Shown: in pieces, positions 43,359-55,200 of the stretch
How positions within the stretch are numbered: position 1 is the stretch's first letter
How the letters are laid out: each line of letters opens with the position of its first letter
DNA from: Ricinus communis
Lineage: Eukaryota > Streptophyta > Magnoliopsida > Malpighiales > Euphorbiaceae
Direction: 5' to 3'
Assembly (NCBI RefSeq): GCF_019578655.1
Contig: NC_063256.1
Coordinates: forward strand, 24,600,342 to 24,664,341
Length of the DNA: 64,000 nt
The notes under the pieces: model-generated
The model's input: the letters and a program-made list of their open reading frames with translations, nothing else
Database searches by the model: none
Told to the model about the DNA's origin: nothing
Made by a program: the position numbers and the translations under genes

Positions 43359-44799
43359 TGATGCGTGCTACTTGTGTTAGCTACAATCTAAGGCAGTGTA
43401 CCTATCGATGTAGTCTAGCACTAATGGCAAGTATGAAGGTCGTATTCCTCAGGAAAGTGAAAGCCCAGAGTTACTCCTTTGTTCTTTGTTATATTAACCT
43501 AAAATGAGTGATGAGTACTTTCTAAACTAACTAATAGCTACAATCTAAGTTCTAAGGGAGATGCAAGAGTAATTGATAACTAAAATAACTAAGGCAAGAG
43601 AGCAAACCCAAAGGGAACCTAAACTAGTTGGCCATCAAACAAAAGATAAAGGATTGTTGAATCTAATTATGCTACCCGTGGATGAATTCTTAATCGAATT
43701 CGGTTTCTCTCTCGAGATAACTGAATTCCTAAATCTAATAACCTGAAGTTGGAATCTCTTCCTAACGATTGATTCTTAAATTAGCATTAAGCTTTAATCC
43801 GCCTCTATTAAGCTTTGTTAATTCTTAATTCGACTAGTTAATTATCCTTATCTCTAAACGATTATTAACCAGTTCTTGCTATTCAAAATTCCAAATGCCA
43901 AATGGATTTCTCAATCACACAAAGCAATCTAAACACACAATTCACAACGTCTCATGAATAATGATTATCTTATTAATACTGAAAGCAAGAAGAATATAAA
44001 ACTAACCCAAACAATCCAACAATATAATATCAAGCCAACATAGTAAAGAAATCCCAATGGATTTAATCAATCTAGCATTCATTATCAAAATACACAAGAA
44101 TTCAATTACAACAATGAGCAAAGGTAGAGAAAACCCGATTACACCCTTGGATGAGAGTAAACAGCCCCAATTCCTCTTGCTCGAATTGAATTGATTCTTG
44201 TTCCTCTTGCTCGATTTGAAAACCAATCAATGAACCTCGCCCAATCTTCAATCTTTCAAGGGAATCCGATTGAAACCTTGATCTAAGTCTCCTTTTCCCT
44301 TGGTTCCAGCTCAGAAAACCCTTAGAGAGATAAAAGTTAGGGTTTGGGATGTTCTCCCCCGCTCTTCTTTTTTCTTTCCTCTCTTCGTTCTTTTAATTAA
44401 TTCCCCCTATCGCCGCCAACACGGCCGTGTTCCTGGCCCTGTTGGGAACACGGTTTGGTGTTCCTAGCCATGTTACTCTCTGTGGCCATGCTCCGTAAGA
44501 ACTTATTTTTCTTTTATGTTTGATGACACCCAACACGGCCGTGTTGGTTCCCGTGTTAGAAACACGGCCAGTGTTGAAACCAACACGGCCCTGTTCTGCT
44601 TCCTCATGCTCGTACTTAGCTTGTTTCGGCAGCATCATCGTCCAATTATGCTCAAATTCTTCCTTTTATCATCCTTTGACTTCTTTTGGACCGAATGCAC
44701 ACAAACAGATGCATAGGGTGAGTGTTGGGACCAATTCACATCCAAATGTCCATAAAATCAATCTTAAAAACCTTAGATGTGTGTATTTTACGCACATCA
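43359..44799 (-). repeat. 3' LTR of the family 5a element (1441 bp)
   Basis: tgatgcgtgctact...acgcacatca. Near the outer-U3 end are GC-rich palindromic motifs such as aacacggccgtgtt (44421-44434 and 44531-44544). Confidence 0.92.
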
Positions 44800-44815
44800 A
44801 ATAACCCAACACTTA
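44800..44815 (-). promoter_or_regulatory. polypurine tract of the family 5a element
   Basis: Minus strand TAAGTGTTGGGTTATT runs directly into LTR start TGATGTGCGT. Confidence 0.75.
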
Positions 44816-46150
44816 GCTTATTGCTTGTCCTCAAGTAATCAAAAGTAAAATAAGGAAAATAAACCACTAAGGAACAACACTTAAACTAACAGACAAGCTA
44901 GATAGCTCCTGCACATATCCTTAACAAGCGTAAGTCAAACAAAAAGAAATGAAGCAATCAATTCAAGTATCACAATTCAAGTATTCACAAAATACTATCT
45001 CAACAAAATTATTCAGAACCAACTCCTCACCAGATTCACTCTAAATCACTCAAAGTGTTTCAAGGGTAGTGTTTAATGGGGATTAGGTAGGGGTAGGTAA
45101 ATTTGGTAAGAGTTGAACCTATGGTGTTCTGCAATGAAATACATGACCTGCACACAAGTCACAATGATCACAAGGGGTAAACAATGGACAGTAGTCTAAG
45201 GTGGGAAATAGGAATTAAGTCAAAATGTTTAGCTCACTTACATTCTTTCTTTTCATCACCTTTCCCTCTTATTCTTTTATTTCTTTTCATTTCTTTTTTT
45301 TCATAAGGGAAGAACATTCACATAATAGAGTGAATTTTTTTTAGATTGAAGAAAGCTGCTATAAGATTCCATACTATTCCCAAGTGGCAATGAAATATGA
45401 TAGAAAATGGTGAAAGAGGGGGTTCTCTACATAATCAATAAACGAATGAAGGCTATTTGGCTAGAATGAAAAACCTAAGTTCCTCTATCATACCAAAGTG
45501 TTAAACTCTCCTTGTGGCCCTCATAAGCATTATCGAGCAAGTTCTAAAAGTAAAGACAGTAATTGGCACTCTCAACAAGAAATAAATACAAGCATATAAA
45601 GTGTATGCTTACAATTTAGGCTCAATTTCTCACAAGTGTGCTTTTGAGTAGGTTCCAAACATAAATCATCAAAACAGAATTAAATAAACCAAAGCAACTT
45701 AGTGCAAAACTCAAACTAATTATCTTACATTCTTCCGCAAAACTCAACACTATCGGTTTTACCCAATCACATGGACATAAACAGGATTTCAAAAGCAAGT
45801 CAACAGTAAGAGCATAGAAACAAAGTGAAAAATTTTCAAAATTTTACAAAAGATTGCACAAAGAATAAATAAATAACTGAGATGGGATAAATATCACCCA
45901 CCCCACACTTGAACGACACACTGTCCCCAGCATACAAAATATAAGAACTCAAAAGGGAAAAGAACTAATACTGCCCTGACTATGGCTCCGGAGTGAAAAG
46001 AGGTGCATCAGCAGGTATATCAGGGGGTTGGCTAGTCTGTGGTAGAGGAGTGGCTGCAAATAATAAAATAAAGAATTAAAATCAAAATTGAAACAAAAAT
46101 TAAATAAAATATGAAAACTAAAACTAATAAAATGTTTCAAAACAAAAGGT
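44816..46150 (-). other. AT-rich 3' untranslated region of the family 5a element
   Basis: No coding potential. As in the Athila-like copies, it begins with a GAGGACAAGCAATAAGCTAA-type block at the LTR end and has a second polypurine-like block (minus strand CAAGTGTGGGGTGGG) at 45898-45932, about 1.1 kb inside. Confidence 0.65.
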
Positions 46151-47191
46151 TAAAATATTAGAGATTAAAGATAAATATTGGGGTGCCTCCCAAAAGCCCT
46201 TCTTTTCGATGTGATGAGTCTTCTTAGCTGGACTCATGATGAAAAGCAAACGGTGGGGATTGATGACCATCCATCCTTCTTCCAAGCAAATGGCTTTAAG
46301 TATCCGCTTAAAGGGATAATCGTCGACTTCCTCTTCCCGACTATCAAGCAAGCTGCTAGTATGATGGGCAAGACTCGCTCCTCGTATAATTGCATGTAGT
46401 TATGATGCTCTAGGGGCTCTTCCAATTTGAAAGATGGAGTTTCACCAATTGGAAGGATCGACGGTTGGGCAATTTCTTCAGGAACGTTGTTGGTTTTCTC
46501 TAGCCCTTGGCTTGGTTCACTTGCTAGAAGAAACTCGAGCTCCTCCAAGACTTCCTCATTGGATAACTCGTGCTCATCTTCCATCATCGAAGGGACTTGT
46601 GAAAAATCCACCAAAGATTCCTCTAATTGCAACTCAGCATCATCAACTGTACATTCTTGTTGATAATCTTTCAAAGAAATCATCTTCGCCTCTCCATGTT
46701 CAAGAAATCGTCTTGCACAGAAGCATCATCGTCAAACATAGTAGATAAACCAGAAAAATTCTCACTTGAACGCAAAGTGACGGCGCTCATGTGTTCCTCG
46801 GATTCAGTAGCGTTTGATGGAGTTCCCAATTGCTCTTCAGCTAGTAACTTGAAGATTAAGCCTACTTGATGCTCTATGTTCTTAATCAAGGTTTGTTGAT
46901 CTTCAAGTATCCTCTCTGTTTGTTGGAATCTATCCTCAAGACTTGCAATAAACCTCATCATCGGCTCCTCTGACACTAACTCTTCACCTTGAGTTGATGA
47001 TGCAAGATTAGTCACGAAATTCGGTGGTTCTTGGCCATCTAAGCTCCATCCAAAGGGTGAATGAATGCTCAACTCTTGATTGTAGGTGCTTCTATACGAG
47101 TCATTTGGCCAACTTCCCGTATAATTCACTTGTTCATAATTATAAGATTAATGAGCAACATCACTATACAATGGACAATCATTACTTAAAT
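46150..47191 (-). pseudogene. gag-derived protein of the family 5a element
   Basis: 47129-46680 reads YTGSWPNDSYRSTYNQ, FIASLEDRFQQTERILEDQQ and HMSAVTLRSSENFSG. These correspond to the region after the knuckle in Athila-like gag (GN-RQQNDPYSDTYN, MRFQQTDSALRNHQASIQ, HVNAITLRSG). 46683-46234 continues with an acidic, Leu/Glu-rich stretch and PLEHHNYMQLYEERVLPIIL, which resembles the linker before RT in Athila pol. The tail at 46351-46190 (SPAKKTHHIEKKGFWEAPQY) matches the conserved tail block of the Athila-like copies. No capsid, protease or RT is present. Solo LTR insertion at 47197 splits it from the short 5' part at 48666-48880. Confidence 0.7.
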
Positions 47192-47196
47192 GTAAA

Positions 47197-48660
47197 TGAT
47201 GAGCATAGTTTTACACATATTTGCTTGCATATTATTGCGTATGTTCTTAGCAATTATTGTGCTTTTATTCCCAGATCACCCGTGTTTTGTGTTCTTTTGC
47301 ATTTCAGAACATTTATAGGACCATCATCGGTGTTTAAGCAATTATAGATCAATACGTGCGAAACGGACGAGAATTCATCAAGATCGGATAAGAGGTCACG
47401 TATACATCGAGCACGGCCCGACTCGCCGTGCTCAACCATTGGCTTTGATTCTTGAAATTTGCACTTTGGGCACGGTCATAGCCCACCACGACCTTCAAAG
47501 ACGGCCCGCGGTGGCCAACACGGGGAGCAACACTACCGCAGGAAACCCATCAGGAGATCCACAAGACGGCCCAGACTTCTCGGTCAGACGACCAAAGACG
47601 GCCTGAACACGGCCGTGCTGAGTTAAATATATAAGAAAAATGAATTTTTCTTAGAAAGGGAGAGGGGGAAAGAGAATGACATAGAGCCCTGGAAGCTGGT
47701 TCAGTTTCTATACAGTATTGAGTGCGAGAGAGAGTTCCGGGGAGTAAGAATCCCAGAATCGCAAGGTTCCGAGTGCAAAACCGTAGTGGAAGCAATTCAA
47801 GAGGCAGTTTGGGAGATTAATCAAAGTGTAGATCCAGATTTGGAGTTGTTCATCCAATTCGAGAGAAAAGGGTGTACATGTTTTATTTTCATTATTCTTT
47901 CATTATAATTGATTTCCTAGATTGTTTTAAACATGAACATGTTTAGCTAGACTGATTTAATCCATTGGGATTTCTTTACTATGTTGGCTTGATATTATAT
48001 TGTTGGATTGTTTGAGTTGGTTTTGTATTCTTCTTGTTTTCGATTAATAAGATTATGCATTATTCATGAGACGTTGTGAATTGTGATGTTTAGATTGCTT
48101 TATGAGATTGAGAAATCCGTTTGGTAATTGGAATTTTGAATAACAAGAACTGGTTAATAATTGCTTAGAGATAAGGATAATTAACTAGCCGGATTAAGAA
48201 TTAACAAAGCTTAATAGAGGCGGATTAAAGCTTAATGCTAATTTAAGAATCAATCGTTAGGAAGAGATTCCAACTTTAGGTTATTAGGTTTAGGAATTCG
48301 GTTATCGAGAGAGAAACCGAATTCGCTAAGAATTCATCCACGGGTAGCATAATTAGACTCACCGATCCTTTATCTTTTGTTCGGTTGCCAACTAGTTTAG
48401 ATTCCCTTTGGGTTTGTCTTCTTGTCTTGATTATTTCATTTATCAATTACTCATGCATCTCCCTCGGAACTTAGCTTGTAGTTAATAGTTAGTTTAGAAA
48501 TTATTCATTATCCATTTTAGGTTAATATAACAAAGAACAAAGGAGTAACTCTGGGCTTTCACTTTCCCGAGGAATACGAACTTGATACTCGCCATTAGTG
48601 CTAGACTGCATCGATAGGTACACTGCCTTAGATTGTAGCTAACACGATCAGCACCCATCA
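47197..48660 (+). mobile_element. solo LTR of family 5b (1464 bp)
   Basis: TGAT...ATCA ends (tgatgagcatag, cacccatca) with a perfect target duplication gtaaa at 47192-47196 and 48661-48665. It lies inside the coding region of the family 5a element in opposite orientation. TATA box TATATAAG at 47628-47635. A GC hairpin lies at 47409-47433. A full element was probably removed by LTR-LTR recombination. Confidence 0.93.
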
Positions 48661-48665
48661 GTAAA

Positions 48666-48977
48666 ACACAACAAAATTCACAAAAGACTTGAGATGAAAA
48701 ATAGGAGTGGAGAGTTGATCGGTAGCCCTGCAAAACGATTCCAATCGAGATTCTAAAGATGCACGGGTATCCCAATTTTTAGCACTCTCTTGGTTCCTAA
48801 TCCCATTTTCCAACATGTCATACAAAGAGTTTAGCATTGAACCTTCTTATCATCCACTACACGAATCATAAAATTAACTAAATAAATATGTATAAATAAA
48901 AAATAATAATAAAAACCATAAAATAAAAGAATGGCTAAATTAACAAATAGCAAATTTCACTCTAGTTTTCAAACATT
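48666..48977 (-). pseudogene. 5' gag-derived segment and leader of the family 5a element
   Basis: Minus-strand frames read SMLNSLYDMLENGIRNQESA, KNWDTRASLESRLESF then LSTPIFHLKSFVNF before the solo LTR. The open stretch upstream is short, and the primer site is only about 100 bp away, so the capsid domain has no room. 48890-48960 is AT-rich leader. Confidence 0.5.
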
Positions 48978-48994
48978 CCCCGGCAGCGGCGCCA
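48978..48994 (-). promoter_or_regulatory. primer-binding site, Asp tRNA type
   Basis: Minus strand TGGCGCCGCTGCCGGGG matches the Asp tRNA 3' end with one mismatch, 6 bases from the LTR start at 49001. Confidence 0.9.
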
Positions 48995-49000
48995 AAAACT

Positions 49001-50381
49001 TGATGCGCGCTACTTGTGTTAGCTACAATCTAAGGTAGTGTACCTATCGATGCAGTCTAGTACTAATGGTGAGTATCAAGATCGTATTCTTCGGGAAAGT
49101 GAAAGCCCAGAGTTACTCCTTTGTTCTTTGTTATATTAACCTAAAATGAGTGATGAATACTTTCTAAACTAACTAATAGCTACAATCTAAGTTCTAAAGG
49201 AGATGCAAGAGTAATTGATAACTAAAATAACTAAGGTAAGTAGTTGGCAATCGAACAAAAGATAAAGGATTGTTGAATCTAATTATGCTACCCATGGACG
49301 AATTCTTAACCGAATTCGGTTTCTCTCTCGAGATAACTGAATTCCTAAATCTAATAACCTAAAGTTGGAATCTCTTCCTAACGATTGATTCTTAAATTAG
49401 CATTAAGCTTTAATCCGCCTCTATTAAGCTTTGTTAATTCTTAATCCGGCTAGTTAATTATCCTTATCTCTAAGCGATTATTAACCAGTTCTTGCTATTC
49501 AAAATTCCAAATGCCAAAGGGACTTCTCTATCACACAAAGCTAACCACAACGCCCTCATGAATAATGATTATCTTATTAATACTGAAAGCAAGAAGAATA
49601 CAAAACTAACCCAAACAATCCAACAATATAATATCAAGCCAACATAGTAAAGAAATCCCAATGGATTTAATCAATCTAGCTAATCATGTTCATTATCAAA
49701 ATACACAAGAATTCAATTACAATAATGAGCAAAGGTAGAGAAAACCCGATTACACCCTTGGATAAGAGTAAACAGCCCCAATTCCTCTTGCTCGAATTGA
49801 ATTGATTCTTGTTCCTCTTGCTGGATTTGAAAACCAATCAATGAACCTCGCCCAATCTTCAATCTTTCAAGGGAATCCGATTGAAACCTTGATCCAAGTC
49901 TCTGTTTCCCTTGGTGCCAGCTCAGAAAACCCTTAGAGAGATAAAAGTTAGGGTTTAGGACGTTCTCCCCCACTCTTCTTTTTTCTTTCCTCTCTTCCTT
50001 CTTTTAATTAATTCCTCACACCGCCACGGCATGTTCCTCGGTCGTGTTGGGGACACGGCTTGGTGTTCCTAATGTTACCTCTATGGCCGTGCTCCCTAAG
50101 AACTTATTTTTCTTTTTGTTTGATGACACCCAACACGGCCGCAGTTATAACACGCCGCTGTTGAAACCAACACGGCCCTGTTCCGCTTGCTCATGCACGT
50201 ACTTAGCTTGTTTGAAATGCATCCAATTATGCTCAAATTCTTCCTTTTATCATCCTTTGACTTCTTTTGGACCTAATGCACAAATGTACGATAGGGTGAG
50301 TGTTAGGACCAATTCACATCTAAATGTCCATAAAATCAATCTTAAAAACCCTATTTAGATGTGTGTATTTTACGCACATCA
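49001..50381 (-). repeat. 5' LTR of the family 5a element (1381 bp)
   Basis: tgatgcgcgctact...acgcacatca, similar to 43359-44799 with several small deletions (for example near 49240, 49550 and 50140). Followed by cctgt. Confidence 0.92.
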
Positions 50382-51497
50382 CCTGTCTTTTGTTTCCTTT
50401 CTCGTTCTAGGTCATTTTCGAAGGACACTATCCACAATCGAGGGAAATACGCGTGATTACGGACCAAAATCCATCAAATTAGGCGAGGACTAGCACCCCG
50501 AGGGTTGAGCACGGCTTGACCCTACTGCGTCAATTACCAACTAGTCGCCTTCCAAGAGTGCCTTTTGGCACGGTCAGAGCCACTAAGGCCTCCACCACGG
50601 CCTCGGTGGCTCAAAGATCGGCTTGGGCATGGCCCAAGAGTCAACACAACGAAAACCTGTGGCTCAAGACAATTAACCCGCTCAGGCCGACCAAAGACAG
50701 CTTGACCACTGGCCGCAGCCTAGAGACTACATAGGCAAAAGCTCGATTTTTTTGGAGGAGGCTCGATTTCTCTAACCTAATTCGAATATACATTCAATTC
50801 ACTTATTTTCTAGACCTCAATTGTCGACCTTGGGAGATCAAATTCATCAATTGAGGGAGGATTACACTTATTTTCAACATTGCTTTGAGGATCAAAACAA
50901 CATTGGGAGCATTCAAGAGGCAATTTAGGGTTTGATATCTTGGATTGGAAAATTAGGGTTTCTCATCCAACTTGAAAGAGAAGGGTGTACATGCTTTCTT
51001 TTCCTTATTTGCTCCTTGTTTTGCTTTAACCATGAACATGAGTAGCTAGATCTTTTGAACCTATTGGGGTCTTTATTGTTGATGGATTGTGCTTAGTTGT
51101 TTGATTTGTAATTGCCACTCTCGTAATCTTTTTGCTATTCAGTAATAAAGTTTGATTCAGTTAATTTCAGACGTTGAATTAATTATCTTTTAGGTTGTTT
51201 GTTGACATTGAGAAATGCTTGTTACAACCGGAAATTGAATAGTAAGAACTGGTAGTTAACACTTAGAGATAAGGTTAATTCACTCGCCGGATTAAGAATT
51301 GACAACTCTTAATAGATTTAAATCACACTTAATGCTAATCTGTAATAATCTGATAGGAAGAGATTCCATTAGGCTAGTGCAGGTTTAGAAACTTGGTGAG
51401 CTCGAGAGAGGAGTCGAGTTCGATTCAGGATTTACGCACGGGTAGCAAGATTGGTAAGTTATAAAATCAACCTTAGAATTCCCACTTAGGCCCCTTT
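50382..51497 (+). repeat. LTR family 6, second part
   Basis: Continues 43272-43353: cttttgtttcctttctcgtt matches 62941 onward. Its later part (51230-51480) is the reverse complement of the R/U5 region of the Athila-like LTR (11880-12200). It runs into the assembly gap, so its end is unseen. Confidence 0.8.
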
Positions 51498-51997
51498 NNN
51501 NNNNNNNNNNNNNNNNNNNNNNNNNNNNNNNNNNNNNNNNNNNNNNNNNNNNNNNNNNNNNNNNNNNNNNNNNNNNNNNNNNNNNNNNNNNNNNNNNNNN
51601 NNNNNNNNNNNNNNNNNNNNNNNNNNNNNNNNNNNNNNNNNNNNNNNNNNNNNNNNNNNNNNNNNNNNNNNNNNNNNNNNNNNNNNNNNNNNNNNNNNNN
51701 NNNNNNNNNNNNNNNNNNNNNNNNNNNNNNNNNNNNNNNNNNNNNNNNNNNNNNNNNNNNNNNNNNNNNNNNNNNNNNNNNNNNNNNNNNNNNNNNNNNN
51801 NNNNNNNNNNNNNNNNNNNNNNNNNNNNNNNNNNNNNNNNNNNNNNNNNNNNNNNNNNNNNNNNNNNNNNNNNNNNNNNNNNNNNNNNNNNNNNNNNNNN
51901 NNNNNNNNNNNNNNNNNNNNNNNNNNNNNNNNNNNNNNNNNNNNNNNNNNNNNNNNNNNNNNNNNNNNNNNNNNNNNNNNNNNNNNNNNNNNNNNNN
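51498..51997. other. assembly gap, 500 N
   Basis: Exactly 500 N. A round number usually marks a gap of unknown size, so the relation between the LTR on the left and the Tat-type element on the right is not established. Confidence 0.98.
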
Positions 51998-53175
51998 GGA
52001 GTGGCCTAGAGACTTTTAAGACTATGATGAATACTTGTTGGATAAAGTTAAGAGAGAAACCACAATTACTACTAATGAAGTTGTGAGTGGCCTGAGTGTG
52101 AGGTTGGACAAGATGCAAGGGATGTTGGAAGTCAATGGTTTAGACCCGACTTATGACTTTTATGAGTTACTCTTAACTGGGGAAGACAAATTGCTTTTGA
52201 AGTTCAAAAGGCCCGACATGAACAAGTTCAATGGAACTAAGGATCCAAAGGTCCACCTGAGGTAATATGCTGCCATCATGAAAACTACTCAGCTAAGCAT
52301 GTCTCAAATTGTTAATCTATTTGTACTATCTTTAGAAGGACCTGTGGTAAATTGGTACTATAGCTTAGAAAGATCTACTAGAGCTTAGTGGCGGTATTTG
52401 TGTAATTCCTTTGTAAAGTAATATGACTATACTACACATCTCGAAGTCTCAATTAGAGATCTTGAATCCACTAAGCAAAAACTAAATAAGTTATTCTCTG
52501 ATTTTTTAACTAGATGAAGGAATAAGGTTGGATTAATAAAGAACAAGCATTCTAAAAAGGACTAGGATCATATGGTAGTTTGTAATATGCTTTCGTCCTG
52601 GGTTGAGAGACTCCAAATGATGAAGCCAAAAACGTTCATGGATTTGTATAACAATGGGTTGCAAGTCAAGGAGATCGAGAATGATAAGAGAAGTAATGCC
52701 CGAACTGGTGGAAGAATAAATCATTGGGTTGGAGCAGATTCCTTGATGTGAATGTTCTTAAACAATCGAGAATGTTCTCCAACTTTAAGCAGCCTCTTTC
52801 GTAGATTTTTCAAAAGGCTGGTGTAAAACGGCATGCTACAACCCACTACCTTCAAGAACCCGTTAGAACCCTAATGCACCCATATATAGGTTGAACGCCT
52901 GCTATAAATTCCACCAATCAACCGGCCACCATATGGATAACTGTATTTGCCTCAAATATAAAATCCAATACCTAATTGACATTAGAAAGCTAACAGACCC
53001 TTACCAACCCAGTACCAAAAGAAACCCACTACCCAACTATAATAATACACCACCTCTGAACCAAGTTTCCACAATTAACCTTGAATTCAGTAAGAAAGAG
53101 ATCATGAATTCTTTCCAAGAAATACCTGAGCCTAAACCTGAACTAGAACCTAAACCTGAACCAAAGAACGCATAA
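51998..53175 (+). pseudogene. gag of Tat-type element
   Basis: RPDMNKFNGTKDPKVHLR at 52210-52265 begins the capsid domain. It continues across stops with FVLSLEGPVVNWYYSLERS (52320-52380), ICN-SFVK-like sequence, VSIRDLESTKQKLNKLFSDF (52445-52510) and MVVCNMLSSWVERL. At 52895-52940 the knuckle-like CYKFHQSTGHHMDNC follows, the CxxHxxxxGHxxxxC variant seen in Tat gag. It ends in a Pro/Glu repeat (EPKPELEPKPEPK). Confidence 0.75.
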
Positions 53176-53784
53176 AGAATCTTCATCGAACTAGGGCACC
53201 ATTGTCTGTAGTGTTCCATCATTTAGTAAGAAGCAAAAAGCTGATGCCTTTGACATCGAGGCGTGGTCCAATTTTGCAGAATGGCTAGCATTATGAATTT
53301 TACCAAATATTTGGACATGTGATTGATCTATGCAATCATCTATGACACGAGATTCATGACCTTGATAGACTGTAGAAAATAGCAAGTTTAGCAACACTCT
53401 CAGAATACTGTAGCCATCAAATATGAAGACTTACTAAGGCAACCATCAAGAAAATTTGACTATAAGGTTCACTATTCCAAGCCTCCTTTGATTGATATCC
53501 AAATCGAGAATATTGTATCGAGCAGTTGAGGTTCGATAATGATGAGTAGCCAGTTGGTGATTCTTACATCATGGAAGTATGGAAGTAAGGGAAAAGAAGT
53601 TGTTATGGCTATAGACATCTAATACAATTTTAGAGATGAATATAAGATTCAAGACAGTGGTGCCAAGTATTTCTAGAGGGACAATGACTTCGATAAAGAG
53701 ATCAAGCAAGAAGCCAAGAGTAGTGACAAGGGACTGCAAGATCTGAAACAGGTAGAAAAGGGTTTTGAAGAAGAGGATAAAGGG
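53176..53784 (+). other. gag-protease linker of Tat-type element, frames lost
   Basis: Stops in all frames; no motif recognised. Position suggests it encoded the linker between the zinc knuckle and protease. Confidence 0.45.
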
Positions 53785-54530
53785 TTGCTAGAAGAGCTGA
53801 AGAAGAACAAGAAAACGATTGATATCTATGAGTTATTGATGCATTTACTAGACCATATAAAGGCTTTGATTTGGGTTTTGTGCAACATTAGTATAAGTAC
53901 AATAACTACTCTTGAGGAAATGATCAAGATGGTAACTCATAAAACTACTGGAATGATCACTTTCTTGGATGAAAACCTGCCAGTAGAGAAGAAGGATCAT
54001 AACAAGGCTCTATACATCACAATTGAGGTAAAAGGGAAGAGGACTCCTTGTGTGATGGTAGATGATGGGTCAACCATTAATGTCTGTCCTTCTTATATCC
54101 TTCCTAAACTAAGAATGAATGTGAAGGATCTTAAACCTTCGAACATGCTCATAAAGGCTTATGGTGAGACGAAAAGAGATGTGGAAGGGACATTCTCGAC
54201 CCTAATAAAAATTAGTCTGATAGAGTCCTAGACATCCTAATAACTTTTGCACTATTATTGGGAAGGCCATGGTTCCATGCCCCGGATGAAGTGTCTTGTA
54301 TTATGCACTAGAAGGTCAATTTCCCTCATGAAGGAGAGATAGTCACAAATAATGTTGAGGGTGGCAAGGTTATTTCAACCATCCAAGAGGCTGCCAAAGA
54401 ACTTAATGCCCTGACTAAGTTTCAAGTGGTTGTGCTTTATGAGGACTAAATGGATCCTAAGGTGGCTAATATGTTCAAGAGAATAGACTTCATGCTTGAA
54501 ATGGGGTTGAGGAAGAATTAATAGGGCGTT
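53785..54530 (+). pseudogene. protease of Tat-type element
   Basis: 53785-54231 contains a charged N-terminal stretch and the retropepsin VKGKRTPCVMVDDGSTINVC (active site Asp-Asp-Gly-Ser), then PKLRMNVKDLKPSNMLIKAY. After a stop at 54229-54231 the next part reads LLGRPWFH-like sequence (54255-54280), the family's second protease motif. Confidence 0.78.
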
Positions 54531-55200
54531 GTGGAGCTACTAGATTTCAAAGGACAAAAGACTCGATATGGGTTGGGCTATAACAAAGATGAAGATGAGG
54601 GCAAACCGAAGGGTAAGACACTAAAGGAGTTATTTTTCAAAGATTACAAGCCTTATTCTAGTGAGCCTAAGTCGATCATTGTAGCTGGGACTGATGTGCT
54701 TGGGTTTAAAATCGTCAAGAGCTTGATTATCGACAGGATGGTTGAGCTGAGTATTAAGGATGTCCGAGCGAATGTTATTGCTAAGGTTAAAGAGTTGAAG
54801 CCGGAAGATCACATCAGCCTATGCAAAGACTGGAACCTGCAAATTTTAGCTGCGTTAGTTGAACAAAATATGATTGATGTCTTTTATGAGAAAACTGATA
54901 TAATAACATCTAGAATTTATGAGGATGATGACATTTTTTCTTCTAAGAATAATGACATAAACTTTGATTTTGCTTACTTATGTGATGTTCTTCTCGATGG
55001 TAGTGTGCATTTTAATAATCATTACATATGCATATTTGACATTAACTCTATACAAATTGACTCATTCAATTTAGGCAAAAATGAACGCCTTAAGAACATT
55101 TCCATCGCTCATGATATAACTCTTGAGAAGAGAAGAGAATCCGATAAAATATTAAAAATAAAATCAATATTGCTTGGTCATATGACGATGTGCTAGGGTT
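54531..55200 (+). pseudogene. protease-RT linker of Tat-type element
   Basis: An open stretch of 221 codons: DFKGQKTRYGLGYNKDEDEG has a G-patch-like RxGLGY, as in other plant Tat elements, followed by an acidic and aliphatic region without recognised domain. Near the end, FDFAYLCDVLLDG and EKRRESDKILKIKSILLGHM precede RT. Confidence 0.6.

Larger units (their letters stand above)
43359..50381 (-). mobile_element. complete non-autonomous LTR element (family 5a), 7023 bp
   Basis: LTRs at 43359-44799 and 49001-50381, Asp-tRNA primer site at 48978-48994, polypurine tract at 44800-44815, and target duplication cctgt on both sides (43354-43358, 50382-50386). The homologous LTR at 62921-62945 shows the unoccupied site. 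The internal region encodes only a reduced gag-related protein, with no protease, RT or integrase. It contains a solo LTR of family 5b. Confidence 0.93.

Noticed and set aside
51486..52118. 210-codon open frame across the N block
   Set aside because: Most of it is unknown bases.
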